A stretch of 40,473 nt of DNA from Saccoglossus kowalevskii (GCF_000003605.2 NW_003120922.1:546611-587083); one strand, 5' to 3'. Shown: positions 1 through 13,662, numbered from the stretch's first letter. A program made the numbers and translations. Notes: a model not told the origin generated them from the sequence alone.

Positions 1-35
1 TCGATTATTGGGATTAAATGAAACGACTGAAACCA

Positions 36-329
36 TTATACATTCTGATTTCGGTTCTGGCCAAATGAACTCGTTATAAAGGTATTTTCAATGTCACATG
101 GTAGGCATTGAATTAATGATGATGGGAAGGCAGCGGTGCATACAATGTTTCCTTTTGTATTTACGTAAATTATCCCCAGTTCAGCGCTGCGTGCAAGGCA
201 AAGCAAATGATTGCCGAATCTTTCAATTTTACCGTTTTCGTCGTCGTAATTGCAACTCGTGGTCTTGTGTTTATAAATGTAAACACCACAGTTGTGGAAA
301 GCACTTCCTAAACCGAGGCTGAAGGTCAA
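36..329 (-). CDS. Unidentified reading frame, Cys-containing (possible exon or gene fragment)
   Basis: An open frame of about 97 codons in DNA somewhat richer in GC than its surroundings. It has seven cysteines and a natural-looking composition (for example NCGVYIYKHKTTSCNYDDEN). There is no ATG at the start. A ccttcag acceptor lies just inside the left edge, so it could be an exon. No family recognised, and the window edge hides further context. Confidence 0.2.
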   Translation of the reverse strand: MTFSLGLGSAFHNCGVYIYKHKTTSCNYDDENGKIERFGNHLLCLARSAELGIIYVNTKGNIVCTAAFPSSLIQCLPCDIENTFITSSFGQNRNQNV

Positions 330-3300
330 GTGTATTTATAAACACACTCTAACTCATACGATTACCTGACGGTTGGAGTGCTCCTGTTCGACCGCTATTG
401 TCGAATCCTTGTTTTCGGGGACGGGGTCGGTTAATTATCGATGTCTTCCGAGTAGGCGTACTTATACTGCAAACTTGATGACGTGATATACAGTCAAGTG
501 TGTATTTCTCTAAGAAATGAACATCAGATATCAAGATGATAAACGCAATATTGTCGGAGAACACAAAACAAAGCAATAAAAATCGTAAAAGAATTAAAAT
601 CAACAATATTATACATCAAAAATTAGTTTAAATACAAATCTTGTTTTGTACAATGATTCATTTTTTTCTCCCAGTCACAGTCTCAATATTTTTGAACTCA
701 TAGGGAATAATTTTAAATAAGTTAATTCTTTTATAAATGTGTTCTTGTGGAGCACCCTTGACTTATAAACTGGGAATTTCACAATCATCAATTCCACATA
801 TAGTTATTTTCACAGAACAATTGAGTATTAGTGACAGATGATTTTCAACATTTGATCTGCAAATATTCCGTTCAAATCCAGAGTGCTGCTCAACAAAAAC
901 ATATGTACCCAAGTAAACGAACATTTTTTTTTGAAGAAAGACACTAGTAAACAAAACAGAGTGCTCTCCTCTTGCAAATGCTGACAAAACACAATATTTT
1001 ACTAGTAAATGATTTCAAAAGATTTCGAACATTAACGCTGCGTTATCGAAAGCATTACATTTAAATATGAAGTATTTTGTTTCTGAATATGACGAGAATT
1101 TCGATCGGCTTCTTTTACTTTACGCATTTCAACATTTTCATTTCATTTCTACGGTGTTCCGTGATGTGATTGATGAGACATGCGCTCGACTGACACGCAA
1201 ACGGAAAATAGTCTTCATCTTATATCATCATGCTCAGACATCAACGTCGCAATCTTGGCATCGAGCTTCAAAGGAAACATCCGCGTGGCAAAGTGGGTGT
1301 GCGTGTATATAATACAATTTTTAAGAAATGGAAAAATGCATCTGCCACACGCAAAACCTCAAGCTGGAAATTCAAAAGATAAACAAGCCTGTTGAGGTGA
1401 AAACGGACACCACGAACACTGTGTCGTGTTGGTCCTAAAGGGTTACTGAGTGCTGGCGGCCAATCCACTCGTGCGCCTTATCCCCGGCATCGCACTTAGC
1501 AACAGGTGTGTCAGAATCTTCAATGAACTAGGGAGTTAATTTCCGCTTCGGTTTATAATTTCAAGGAAGCTCCGTGGCCATTCTCTTTTATGTACATGTG
1601 CAACGACATAAAGTCAATATTACCAATGAAAAGCGGGCATCGTTGACATACAAACCTTAGTCAGTGTAAAGGTGGCGTACATATCTTCAGCAGAGCGCTA
1701 GCACCGTATGGATACTGGTTGAATCGAACTCTGTGATCCACTAGTTCGGGAAGACAGAAGTCTCATCTTTTGCTCCCGTCGCTGTTTATACAAACCACGT
1801 ACGGGGAAATTTCGAGTTTGGCTGGACAGAACACAGGTATGCGTACCCTTCATTATAGTAGAACACGTGGCTGGTGTACATGTTAAACGATTGCTATTAC
1901 GTTTTTTTCTTTTTTTTGCCTTCTACTCTTTGATGTATCATGGTTTTTGCGTGGATGCGTGTGTGCTTCCGTACGCGTGTGTGTGTGGTTTTCGTGTGTA
2001 CTATTCTTGAAACACCCTTCCTCACGAAACACATTGTACAGCGACGCAGGATTTCAGATCTATGGTCACCTGAGTGGATTTGGTCATTTTAAAGTAAACA
2101 ATTAGGTGTAGGTGATGACAAAGTCCCTGTCTGACTCTAGAATCTTGAAACGTATTACTCTGAAATTATTTGTTGGTATGTCCGAAAAATCGCAAACACG
2201 TTGGCGAGAGAATTGAATACACCTCGTACTAGTAGATGTTCTATTTTAGAGCTGTTACGCGCGTTCATTTGTTCCAGGCTCTACTACAAACTTACTACCG
2301 TTTCATACACCCAGGGCTTCAACAGTTACAAATCATCTCCAATTACGAGCTGTGTTCACATCTCCGAGCGGAGACACGTCACGTGTTCGACGTCGTGGAA
2401 CCAAAATGGCCCTCAGCCACCCATAAATCGTACATCATAATAAGGAATTTAAATTGTCAGCCATTTTGAATCGACGAAGAGATCAAAAATGACGTGCAGA
2501 AAGTCGGGTCGAGTTTGCAACAAGTTTGAAGATGCTCTGTTATAAAAAGAACACAGAAACCTCTATAGTATATCCACCACTTGATTGAATGTATAATCCA
2601 TTGTGTTGCTTTGTCATATTCAATCCGTAATATAAGTCACTTCATCACAAAGTCGCAAATAAAAACAAATGAAAATATGACGATTGCCACAGTTGTGGGC
2701 TCCGATTTTTTTCAATCAGGTCCCTAAACAAAATGGCGCGCATTAGTAAACATTTACCCGCTGTATTGAAACAAAGACATGAGATCGCTGTTCAGTAAAG
2801 GGAATAGGAAGCGATCACAAGACAAGCTGGCGAATACAGGAAAATCATTATAATTTTTGTTCTTAATGCATTTTGAAGAAATGTTTTCAAATGCACCCAC
2901 ATAATACAGGAACCACAATAATAGCCCTTAACCCGGACTCATACGATACTTTTATTATCCAAAAAGTCTTGGCTATAAACTGTTGAAATTTTGTAGAATT
3001 GTGCATAGCGGAACATACTCAAAAAAACGATTTCAAAATATAGATAACAGTTGCAAAATTATCTCTTTTGAATGCTTAGCAAGATTTAGCAAGGCTGTAC
3101 ATAAATAATAAAAAAACATGGTGAAAAAAAGAAATGACGGGATCTCCATATTATGCACTGTATTTAACTTTTTACAAAACGATAATACATTTAAATTTGA
3201 AACTGTAACAACCATTTTAATTATGAGCATTAGCAAACTTCTTACTGAGTGAATTGTTATGCAAATTAGCAATTATCACAGCTTCTTTTTTAGAGCACAT

Positions 3301-3888
3301 TCAAGAACTTTAAAAACAAATAGCTCCTAGACGCTTTGAGCTTTTGTTTTGAAATTTTCACAAATGATTGACAATGTGTTTATCTTCAAAACGCCGTCGG
3401 GGCATTGTTTTTAGTTGAATAGTGTTACAGCAATCGTACAGACAACTAGCCTGGGTGTTAATTTATGCATAAACTTGAAGTAGTGAAATTTGAGCTGCTG
3501 CCCTGCAAAATTGACAACTGGTAGACAGTTTTCAAGACGGCGCTTTCTTTTTAGTAAACAGATGTACGCAAAAAATAATTTTGACAGGAAACATAAGCAT
3601 GGTTTAGAAGCTATTTTTTTTAAAATCACTTTAACCAAAAAAGCACATTTTTGTGCATATTTCAAACTACAGTGTCCATAAAAATAAAATACTAACAAAA
3701 CTTTAAAATTCATACAATAAGCTTTCCGAAAATATATAGTTTTGTGGACAAGGGAGGTCATCTTGGTTTCTTAATTAACTAATTAAAATACCTGTCAGGT
3801 AAACTGCATCTCTACCTTAATTATAGCATATAAGATAGTAAAGACAGTTGCCTCCCGGCTTTAGAAACTAAACAACTAATCTTTAATA
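330..3888. other. Gene-poor stretch
   Basis: Several short frames on both strands (60-116 codons) show no motifs. A GT-rich patch lies at 1955-2000. A minus-strand frame at 349-606 begins with a hydrophobic run but lacks an ATG. Nothing further is supported. Confidence 0.4.
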
Positions 3889-4347
3889 CATGGGGTCTAT
3901 GTTCTTTGGATGGAATCGATGTTTGTGCCAAATCTTTGAAAAATTGAAATTGCGCCAAAAATAGAACGACACTTGCTCTCTTAAATTAAACATTGGTTCA
4001 TCGACTCGTATACTGTTCAAATATACATCACTTTAACAAATAAACCCACATTGATGAATAGTGTGACTATTTGACGCATGCGCACTCGCCCTAGATGCTG
4101 GATGGTAATGATGGCGCCTACGTGTCTTTGGGTGAAATTCATATGTTAACGCCAAAACTAAGTTGACATTTCGCCAAAAGCTACTACTCCTATCACGAGG
4201 GAAGAAACATTAACTAAATATCTGCAACCACACTTGCGCTCTTAAAATAAAGCATAATTCATTGACACAGATATTGTTAAGATACAAATGAGTTCAACAA
4301 GTAAACCCCAATATCTTGTGAATTGTGTAACTTTTCTGCGCAGACGC
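3889..4347. repeat. Two diverged direct copies, offset about 263 bp
   Basis: A block with cttgctctcttaaattaaac, then a phrase like aacaaataaacccacat, then tgcgca near 3970-4085 recurs at 4231-4347 as cttgcgctcttaaaataaag, then aacaagtaaacccc, then tgcgca. An upstream pair (near 3905 and 4125) with tctttgg and gccaaaa extends the copies. It looks like an old tandem duplication of a non-coding repeat. Confidence 0.5.
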
Positions 4348-4379
4348 AGTACGAAGTACGTACGTAGAAGTTCTGCGTC
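4343..4379. repeat. Imperfect hairpin
   Basis: gacgcag at 4343-4349 pairs with ctgcgtc at 4373-4379, with partly paired flanks around a tacgtacgta centre. Confidence 0.4.
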
Positions 4380-4832
4380 ACACTGTTCTATCATTCTATT
4401 TTAAACAAAACTGAGCGGACAGTCATTTAACACAAATCGCTTCATTTCCCGCCTTTTCCTAATCCACTTTCATAGCAGTTTTCAAACAGATAGTTAATAA
4501 TAATTTCGACAGATTATGAAAATAATCTAAAACACAAAGTTAAAATGAAGCCATTTGTCGATCTTCAATAAAGGAAATTTTGTAATAATTGTTCTCAATT
4601 GTTCAATAGAAAAAAAACAGTCTCGTCGATTACAGCCCATTCAAACGAGTGATATGTAGAAATAAACATACATACATGCAATGTTTCAGTAATATGCAAA
4701 TTATTTAAATTGTCTCAGTGTATCGTAACACTCCACTTACGTAGGTGGTTGTTGTGCTTGTATATGTAAATTTGGACTCACAAAATTACGTTATTTCTAA
4801 TATCATTGATTTAATACTAGTATTGGTATTTC

Positions 4833-4864
4833 CGTGACATTTACATACGTGACATTTACATACG
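4833..4864. repeat. 15-bp tandem duplication
   Basis: Two adjacent perfect copies of cgtgacatttacata. Confidence 0.9.
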
Positions 4865-5840
4865 AATAGCCATACACATATGACTGTGTGCACATCTAGT
4901 CCATTTCACACATACACTTATTATCGAGTAAATATCATCTTCTATAATTGATTTCTAATGTTGTCTAGCATAATCATACTTATTGATTCAGTATTGATTA
5001 GGTCAGATGCTACAAAAATTATAGCATTCGCGATACTGTGGATATTCTACTGTTTTCTAATTGATTCGCCATCGAAGACTTTGGATAAGATTTGGATACA
5101 CTAGAACCGATTTTCAATTCCAGTAAACTTCGAAAAGCTATACACGACGTCGGTAAAATACTAGGCGATACTTTCTATACAATGCTGCGTAATAGTTGAT
5201 ATCGTATTATTGCCTAATACCTCATCTCGACGGAAGCGACATTCCTTAGATAGCACAATATGTAATATATATGTTACATAAGTAATACATACATAAGCAT
5301 TAACGTCGCCCCTGGCTTTCTGATTTGGGCAGCACTATCACAACCCCTTTAAGATTGAGATAGACTTATAAAATTTAAACCCTGAAATAACAGACACATT
5401 TCGGAATCTGCAGTTTGAATGTGAAAAACAATATGCAAATATACATAAAGAGGGACTGTTCGTGCTATTTTGAGAAGAAATTAGATATTTTATACTAAAG
5501 TATACGACGAGAAAATAACATCGTCACGATCGTTAATGTCGGCCACTGGATTGCGCATTAGAAATTTGTACACCAATTCGTGCCAAAAAAGTTGTTTGTT
5601 AGAAGAAAACGGTCGTATAATTTTGTTTTGATGTTGTCGTCAAATTAATCGCTTTCCGTCGAGAACGTTATATAGTGTGACTGTGTTTCTTTTTCCCAAG
5701 TCGCGCTTTATGTTTGAATATTTTTTTTCTATGATAAAAGCGAGTGACGAATAAGGACATAACACATAAAGCTTTGCAATCCTTATTTCTGCAAAATCCG
5801 TGTAGATTTTTTACATCACAAAAGAAAAATTTAGCAACTT

Positions 5841-6143
5841 TTAAAGCTTGACGATCATCACAACGCGTCGTGTTGCACGAAGACGAAAGATTACTTCAAA
5901 GTTGAGTTTGTGATGTTTTTGTCGACTGTAACTGTTTTCACCGGCTCTTCGAGCGGCGTTCCACAGCAGCTTGCGCAGAGCCCAAAGAAATACATGGTAC
6001 AGTGGCGCGCGTCTTGGCAACTTAGAGCGTTCTATGACGGAGCGCGACACAGCGCGACGACTCAGAAGCTTTGCCATTGAAAACATACAAGTGCATGGTG
6101 GAGCAACGATGACGTAGTCGGTATGTGGTGGCTCCAGCGTCAT
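5841..6143 (-). other. Unidentified 100-codon frame in a GC-richer island
   Basis: The island at 5940-6130 contains gcgcgacacagcgcgacgac, which resembles the tip of the 141-bp element at 15.9 kb. The frame is rich in Arg and Leu with no motif. It is more likely repeat-derived than a gene. Confidence 0.15.
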
Positions 6144-6477
6144 TAGTGTCGATGACCGTTATTGACCGGAGACGTCAACTCTAAAAATAATACTAAGCGT
6201 AATAACCTTGTGAGTCAAACACGTACCAGGCATGACGATCACGTGACACCATGGAACTATCTTTTCCATTGAAAGTTTGAAATTATCGGTTATCACGTGA
6301 CTGTGTCGACTATAAGTAACACAGTCGTTCGGTTATCACGGAAAGATCTCGATGCCCGCGCGACAAGTCCAATCTGAAATAGTAGCACAATTCGCGTTAC
6401 TAGGCAACAACGGAATTATTTGTGAGAGCGAAGTTAGATACGTTCATTTGATTAGTACATTACCGGGGTTACCTGAC

Positions 6478-6488
6478 GGGGGGGGGGG
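6478..6488. repeat. Poly-G run
   Basis: Eleven consecutive Gs, unusual in the AT-rich surroundings and possibly the trace of a repeat insertion such as the one at 7492. Confidence 0.8.
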
Positions 6489-7483
6489 TTAATTCAACGT
6501 GTATGCGCATTAAGATATTATAATAGCATATTTACGATTCATAAACCAAGTATTGTTTACACTAATGACGAATATGTGCCGAGGTAATTAGTATTGTTTA
6601 CCGGTGACAATGTGGTGATAGTCAAAACTACTTTTTAGTAATTGACCTGTTAGTGATCGATTGTTTTAATCCAGTTGACGTGATTTCGTTCGGATGAGAA
6701 TTAAAGCATTCGTCGCATATCGCTTTTCACATATATCAATGCTGCCACAGTGCGTTGTGCCAGTTTTACAAGCGTGGCGATATTTTGCAGAATTTTATCC
6801 ACACCAAGCCAAATATCATAATCATTTTTTGACACGGCGGGTTACGCGATTTAACAAAATACCAGACTCAAAGTGCTGCTCGCAATGCCACATCAACTTC
6901 AGTCATGTCATTGTCGCACTCAATATTACCATGGCAACGTAACCAACATTAAAATAGTAAGACGTATCAGGAATTCCTGTATCGTTTACATGTGCGCCAT
7001 ACGTTGGTGGGTGTTAGGGGCCCGGGGTAGAAAGATATTCGTTTCAAAAGATGTATTTGTGGAAAAACCTAAATACGATATATTTATCTGAAGAAATACA
7101 ATATTTGAAGTTTTGCCTAATGAGGCAAGTGAAAGTATAATAAACATATTTTTTAAATATTTTAAGGCAATTACAAATGATATAATTTTCAAATTAACAA
7201 TATGCAACTCAGGTTGTACACATCGTTATTGACATTACACGATCGTTTTGCATCAAACTTATAACATAGAAAACAAACGGAGGAAAATTCTCACGCCTGG
7301 CGAAATAAGACTATGACTCCAAACTCTGGCAAATAGTTGCAGCGACGAAACCATTCCTGAATGTTATAAAAAAGAAGCTGATATCCAGCCGTTAATCTAA
7401 CTCATATTTTTCATTTTTGAGAGACTATCGCATTGAATTTAGTCCATCCACCACATTTCTGCCTACAGTGCCTATAGAGGGTT

Positions 7484-7662
7484 ACTTGACCCAGGGGCGG
7501 ATCCAGCAAAATGTATTGGGGGGGGGGGGTCCAGGCCTATAGGTCGAATACACGGGAGCGTGCGATTCGGACGATGCTATGCGTAATCCAGATGCATTTT
7601 CATGCGTTTGGAGGGGGCCATGACCCCCTTGGCCCCCCTCTGGATCCGCCACTGACTTGACC
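7484..7662. mobile_element. hAT-type MITE (7492-7654) with 8-bp target-site duplication
   Basis: The element begins CAGGGGCGGATCCAG and ends CTGGATCCGCCACTG, a 15-bp inverted repeat with one mismatch. Both sides carry the identical octamer acttgacc (7484-7491 and 7655-7662). An 8-bp duplication plus CAGNGGCGGATCCAG tips is characteristic of hAT elements. The 163-bp interior has a run of 12 G and no coding frame, so it is non-autonomous. Confidence 0.9.
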
Positions 7663-8640
7663 GCGATTTGTCTATTTCATTGTTTCCCCCATTTAGTTCT
7701 TTTGAAGTGTTAGTTTTATTTATAGGTCGTTTATACCAAACACCGATAAATGCCTAATGTGGGCACCTAGTTGAACTTTGGAGCGTCAATTTTCTCAGTT
7801 TGGAATGAGTAATCGCACTAATCCTTAAGTATACAGGACACTTCCGCAACCAGATCCACTCGACGATAATAAATATTGACGCACACACGATGCAAGGCAG
7901 TTCAACAAACACCAATATTGTTAGTAGCTTACTGTCCAGGTCAAAACTGTAAAAAAAAAAATATAGGGGCGGGGCGGGAAACTGCTGGCATTTAAGAAAA
8001 GCCTCATTGTCGCTGCACTGACTGTGCGGTTGGATTTTGTGTAATAAATAATGTATTTTACTCTTCGCATGGGACCCATATACAACACTACGCGGCGAGA
8101 CGACTGAGGATCTGCAATCGAACAATCGATAGTTAGATTAGGAAAACAATCTAGTTACGTCAGTATTCTGACATCAAGGTCAGATTTTGTTTACTTATGT
8201 TTTCAAAGAACTTGATCATGGACGTACGTGACTCGACGATCATGACTGGTACACATCGGAACACTAGTGTGGTCATGGAAGGTATTACCTCCATGATTTG
8301 GTCGAAAGTGCAGCAAAGAAAAATAGGTTAACCTTCGACCCCAGGGTTGTACATGTGAATGAGAGAACACAAGTCAGATAAAAAGTTGAATTAACTCTAA
8401 ATGACGATACGTTAGTGTCGGTCATTGACCTCCTCGCCATATTTTTTGTGGTTTGCAACTGTTCATTCCCGCCATAAATCCAACAATTAAACTATCCGCG
8501 TTGATCTCATTAACATAAACTTGTTTTTTTTTTCGTTTCCCTACGAATATCGTAATCAAGTAAATTTAGCGGAGAAAGTAATGCAGATAAACATTAAAGA
8601 GACGAAACCTGATTTGTTTTGTCGCTAGAGTTTCCGAATA
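7663..8640. other. No gene seen
   Basis: The 123-codon minus-strand frame at 7754-8125 has no recognisable domain and starts in low-complexity sequence. Otherwise nothing. Confidence 0.35.
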
Positions 8641-8654
8641 AATTCACTGCGAGG

Positions 8655-8870
8655 CGGCACAGGGGGGGGGGGGGGCTGGGCTGTCAGAGGGGTTGATCGT
8701 CCCCTCGAAAAAATTTTGAGGGGGTCGCCCCTCCAAAATTAGGCTGAAAACCTTCATGTCAGCAAAATTTGCCCCCCAAAATGCAGGAAATAGCGTTTCA
8801 GAGGGTCTAGATTTCAAGATTTTTAAGAGGGGAATGCCCGGACCTCCTAGTAAGGTCACGTCTTCGGCGC
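8655..8870. repeat. Degenerate poly-G-rich transposon remnant
   Basis: It starts with 14 Gs at 8662-8675, followed by gagggggtcgcccctcc, tttgccccccaaaatgcagg and ggggaatgcccggacctcct. This combination of G/C runs and a gcccggacc motif is common in dispersed DNA-transposon repeats of marine invertebrates. Ends and target duplication are not clear. A minus-strand frame across it (Pro- and Gly-rich) is a by-product. Confidence 0.5.
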
Positions 8871-8934
8871 AAGGTTGGTAAGCAGATCTCAAATGTTGGA
8901 CGATTTGATTTGTGCAACGTATACACATTTATTC

Positions 8935-9500
8935 ATCTGTTACGTTAGTAATACCTCTAAAATGCATGCGTTATAGCGTGTGTTTCATGTTTCTAGTTAC
9001 AATAGCGCTTAAGATATTGGAGATATACATACAAATAAGGTCACATATGGCCATCTTTTATATTAGTCATATCTCTTGTGCAATGCTATTATGATATCAC
9101 TGGTTGCATGCTCCCATCTGCAACAGAGCTCAAAATATGCATAATAAAGTGGTTATGTATCATTCTATCATTATTACGTTAGTTGCATGTTCCTTAGTTC
9201 CATAGTGCTTGAGACTTGTGATTTGTGCATATTAATAAGTCCAGGTGGCTTTATGTGCTCATCTATTATGTTAGTCATATCTTTTTTCTAAAGCCATCAG
9301 TATGGTACTGGTTGCATGTTTATATCTACGACAGTGCTTAGGCTATTACATTTATGCATATTAATGAGGTTGCTTGACCATATATGATCATCTTATATTT
9401 CTTGACCGGTGCTACCCTATTGTCTCTTGTTGCACGTTCTTATGTACAACAAGACCTAATATTGTCAGCTTGCTTTTATGTTTGGCATATCTTTTTTATC
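8935..9500. repeat. Degenerate tandem repeat, unit about 110-130 bp
   Basis: The motif set (g/t)gttgca(t/c)g, then a phrase like cagtgcttaggct, then gcatattaataag, then ttagtcatatct recurs near 8990, 9102, 9181, 9311 and 9429. Copies are strongly diverged and one is shortened. The overlapping + strand frames of 78 and 92 codons at 9374-9662 come from this T-rich repeat. Confidence 0.5.
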
Positions 9501-12500
9501 ATATCAGATTTTTATTTACAAATTGCTGTCTCAATGTATTACGTATTAGCCATTCAATTTTCAGTGCATACTGGGCCCTCCTCTTTACCATTATCCATTT
9601 TACAATCTGAAAAAAATGTTATGAAATATTTAAAAATCTTTTTCCCCGGCTGGGTTGTGTGAAGAGAAAGATGAGATTTGGGTAGTGTGTGGCCAACAAC
9701 ATTACTGTTTTGGAATTTTCCTTCAATATCAATTATGCAAATTACATGCAAAACAAAATCCAAATCAAAAATAGACAACTGCACTTTTATCACAACAAAT
9801 TGGATTGGACAAATAGATCACTTGTAATTGGTCACTTCTTTGAATTACCTAATCAAATTTGACAGCCAAACCACGTGATTAATGGAAAATCTGAAAAAAA
9901 AAATCATTTTAAAGGGAATCTTTTGCTATGTAATATCGCGCAAGTTAAACAGGTGGCTTAGAATTAGTGAATGCTGGAATGTATTTCGAAAATTAAAAAT
10001 GGCGATCAAGGTCATTTTTTGTTTGCGAATCTTACTCCACGTACTCCATAAGTGCTACACAACCAAATTCAAGAATTAAGCACTTTCGGGTTTTACCAAG
10101 TACAAGATGGCGGCCGGACACATAGAATTTTTATCTCAATGTTCAGCCCAACTGATGCAGGTGTTTTTGAGAAGAATTCGTTTGAAAAAAAAGTATTTGG
10201 AAAACGTGGCGGAAAAATAATAAACATTACAATAACAACAGGCTTTCATTAATGATTATTATTTACATAAAATATCACATGCCATTAAAAAATCATTTTT
10301 TATCATTTTTAACCAACACATTTCATATGTGTAGTTTTCACGTGAGTTTTATAAGCATACAACAAAGTGATAAAGAGTTTCCTTTTTGTCTTTCTTTGTG
10401 AAATTCGTTCGTATTTTTGGAAGAAAACTGAAAACAAGAAAGTTCTGAAATATGTTATGAATATTCATATGCACACCAATTATAATTTTCATCAAAACAC
10501 AAAAATATTACAGGTAAAATACATTTTTTTTACTATATTCTCCATATTTATGCATTTTATTTGTCTTGAATTATGACTGAAAGTTGCAAAAATTAAATTA
10601 CAAACTGAAATTACAGCAATAACCATAACAAATATAATTTTACTTTACCGTAATTTTCGGCATAAAAACGAAAGAATTTCACAATGTTGAAAACAGAAAG
10701 TCTATATCGTAGTGTTAATTATATCATTAACATTCTAATAATATCAGTGTGTATTCAAAGATGACGAAACAACGAATAATAAAACTGTTCTAGAAAATAT
10801 CGTGACTAAATAATATTCAGTTACCATTACCTCTTCGTGTCTTAATAGCCGACTTTAACGAGCGTTAGAGCCTTACTAGTTTAATTCAACAATCACGTCT
10901 GATATTTGGTAGGTTCCTTCCATGCTCAGACGAGAATCTTTATAATAGGAGCCTGTTAGGTTAACAGGTTTTACTGTACTCTATAATGAAACCAATGAGA
11001 GGAATGGATGGATATTGTCACTATAAAGTGGTAAATGCACAACTGCTAATTCAAATAGAAATGATTTACTTTCATAATAACATTCACAGTCTTAAATATA
11101 TTTGTCCAGGGATATTTGCATTGTCCAGTGCCATGGTACGATTCCATCACCTTTGAAAGGTGATGAGCCGTTTTTTTTGTTTCGTCTCAAACTATCAGCA
11201 ACACTAATACTGTATATTCATGTTTCGATCGAAATTAACTACATGTAGTTGTGTAAATTGTCATAGAATTAACTGTTCGTTACTCAAATCTCACCTCACT
11301 ACCTCGAAAGCGTTATTTAATTCAAGGCAATGACAAATTATACCGAATATAAACAAGACGGCGTAATATCCTTTGAATTTGTCATAAGTCTTCATTTTTA
11401 AGTCATATCTTTCTCCAGAAATATTTGCTAAATTTGCCAATTTACTTAATATTTTTTGTTAAAAAATGTTGTTCTAGTGAAAAAAAATCATGTTGTTCAT
11501 CATGTTTTGCATTGAAGAAAACCATTGTAAATTGGATTTTTTTTTGGCTCAAAATATGCCGAGAAACTTGTTGATACAGTATATACAATGATTTGTAAAT
11601 TATAGTTCACCATAAATTGAATTCAAATGAAACATGATTTCAAGTTTTTCCCCAAGAAGTCCAAATTCAATTTGTCAGAACAACACTAGACTCGTTTCAT
11701 GGGTGTACAATTGTGTGAACGGAGATCACACCGTGACCGCGACTAACATAAATCAGTCTATGGTGCTTAAGTGTACAGTTGCCTATCACATTACAGTGTG
11801 TAAACAAACTGAGTGAGCGAGATATAAACAAACAAATCAGCCAACGTGTTTGAGGTTCAGCAACGACGTCTTGTAGTCTAGTACTATGACAAGTACATAT
11901 AATAGTTTATTCATTTATTCATACATAACGGCAGGTACATGGAAACACTTTTAAATTAATACGATGAAGAACCAGAATCCCTAAAACAGGCGTAAAATGA
12001 GGAAATTGAAAACTGACGATCTATTTGTTACTTCCCGCTGTAATAATGACAACGTGACAGCGAGTCGATGTATATTGCACTTGTATATATTTATATAAAA
12101 GTATGAATGTACGCTCATTTTAACAATGATGAAAACATGGCGCGATTTATGGTAAAAGCTTGTAAAGATATATAACTGTGAATGTACGCCATTAAGAGCA
12201 CCCCAAACTGACTTCGATCAATATTTTAAACATTGGCCACAGGAAAATTGCCCAAGGTAAAAACGTTAAGGAGCGGTGACTTGGACGGAACACGAGACGG
12301 GTATATACCACGGACCAACAGTAATTAATTTGTTTTAGCTTATTTGTATACAGTAGCACGGCATGTCATATAATCAATTTAATGGCAGTTCATTATAATA
12401 TTTAAATGATTGTTAAACTGTACAAATCATAAACCATCTGGGATCGGAGATCATATGGAATAAAAAAAAAGAACAAAAACTTCACATTACCTACCCATTT

Positions 12501-12907
12501 TGCGTTAGATTGTTATGCACATTACTGATGAACAATTGTATTAAATAATTACATGTACACTACTTATATTTCATCCTATATATTCGATTAACCAGTTTTC
12601 TTAGCACAGTGAATATCGCCTCTAGTTTTGTACAATGAAATACAAATTAGGTCACACGGTCATTACATCTATTGAGAGTTTGAATTGGTCAATTGGTAAC
12701 ATGTGACTGCATCCGGGTACCTAATGTCACAGTGGTTTCCTATTATAAAATGAGCAAAATAAAATCTACCTCTGCTGATTAACATTTTATCTAATATTGT
12801 TTTTATCTAATACGGCGTGTTCTAAACCACTGGTAAACACGAGATTGGATTGGCCATTTCAATCAAGAATTGTCATCGTAACGACGGTTCTTCCTATGCA
12901 TGATCAA
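9501..12907. other. Gene-poor, very AT-rich stretch
   Basis: Short Lys/Phe-rich frames only. A small inverted repeat cctgttaggttaacagg occurs near 10950-10968. No gene supported. Confidence 0.4.
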
Positions 12908-13440
12908 TAAGGTAGAAGCCTACTCATAAATTCAAAAACCCAGAATTTATTCATTTTGCAATAAACTGTACTCCAAGGCAATATAAAAATATTGACCTAA
13001 AAAAAGTTGGGGGTCACCAGCCTTTTTTTCGAGAAATTGATGGTTGTATTTTAGTGGAAAGTCGCCATTTTGACACTATTATAACACTTTTACCACAGGT
13101 TCCTATGGCAGAGATATTATGCAATATCACAAAATCTAGCCTGGTGACATAGGCTGAAAAAAAACATATATTGTTAATGATGGAGTACGTTTTGTTGTTC
13201 TGAATTATTTAAAAAAAAAATAAGTTTTAAAAAGTGTCTAAAAATGCAATTTTTCTTTAACATTGTGTTCTATGGAATTGTTAAAAATAGCAATTTTCAA
13301 GAAATATTAGGACACGTTTCTCAAAAAGCACAACTGTAACACACATAATAATGCCATTTCATTGTACCATGATACATTAGCCTTAAGATTGTACATAATA
13401 AACCAATTTTGTCAAAAATTATGACTAGGCTCCTACCTTA
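12908..13440. mobile_element. 533-bp element with 21-bp terminal inverted repeats
   Basis: The left tip taaggtagaagcctactcata pairs with the reverse complement of the right tip, taaggtaggagcctagtcata, at 19 of 21 positions. A TA at each outer edge would fit a Tc1/mariner-like target duplication. The interior is AT-rich with an A-rich stretch and no coding frame, so it is non-autonomous if mobile. Confidence 0.6.
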
Positions 13441-13661
13441 ACAGTTGAGTGACCGCAAATTATATGTTGATCAGCATAGTGGCGAACTTGCAAAATATTT
13501 CAGACTGAATTGTATTGAACTACATTTATTCACGTACTCGTCTTCGTTAATTATTGTTTCCAAGTAGTTGCAACTAACCATTCATTCGATCTGTCTAAGA
13601 GTATGATGCTTAAACTATTAGGTGTGGGCGATACCCCCGCGGAGAGTTGTGAAAATGTGCT

Positions 13662-13662
13662 C

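Larger units (their letters stand above)
4380..7480. other. Gene-poor stretch
   Basis: AT-rich, apart from the GC-richer island near 5940-6130. Two tcacgtgac copies lie near 6239 and 6294 around about 50 bases. No gene supported. Confidence 0.4.

Noticed and set aside
1715-1740. ggttgaatcgaactc, resembling a tRNA T-arm
   Set aside because: No acceptor stem, D-arm or anticodon arm could be paired around it.
3411-3761. 116-codon minus-strand frame
   Set aside because: Phe/Leu/Lys-rich composition mirrors the AT-rich DNA, with no motifs.
7754-8125. 123-codon minus-strand frame
   Set aside because: No domain, no splice context and a poly-A/T tract inside; consistent with chance.
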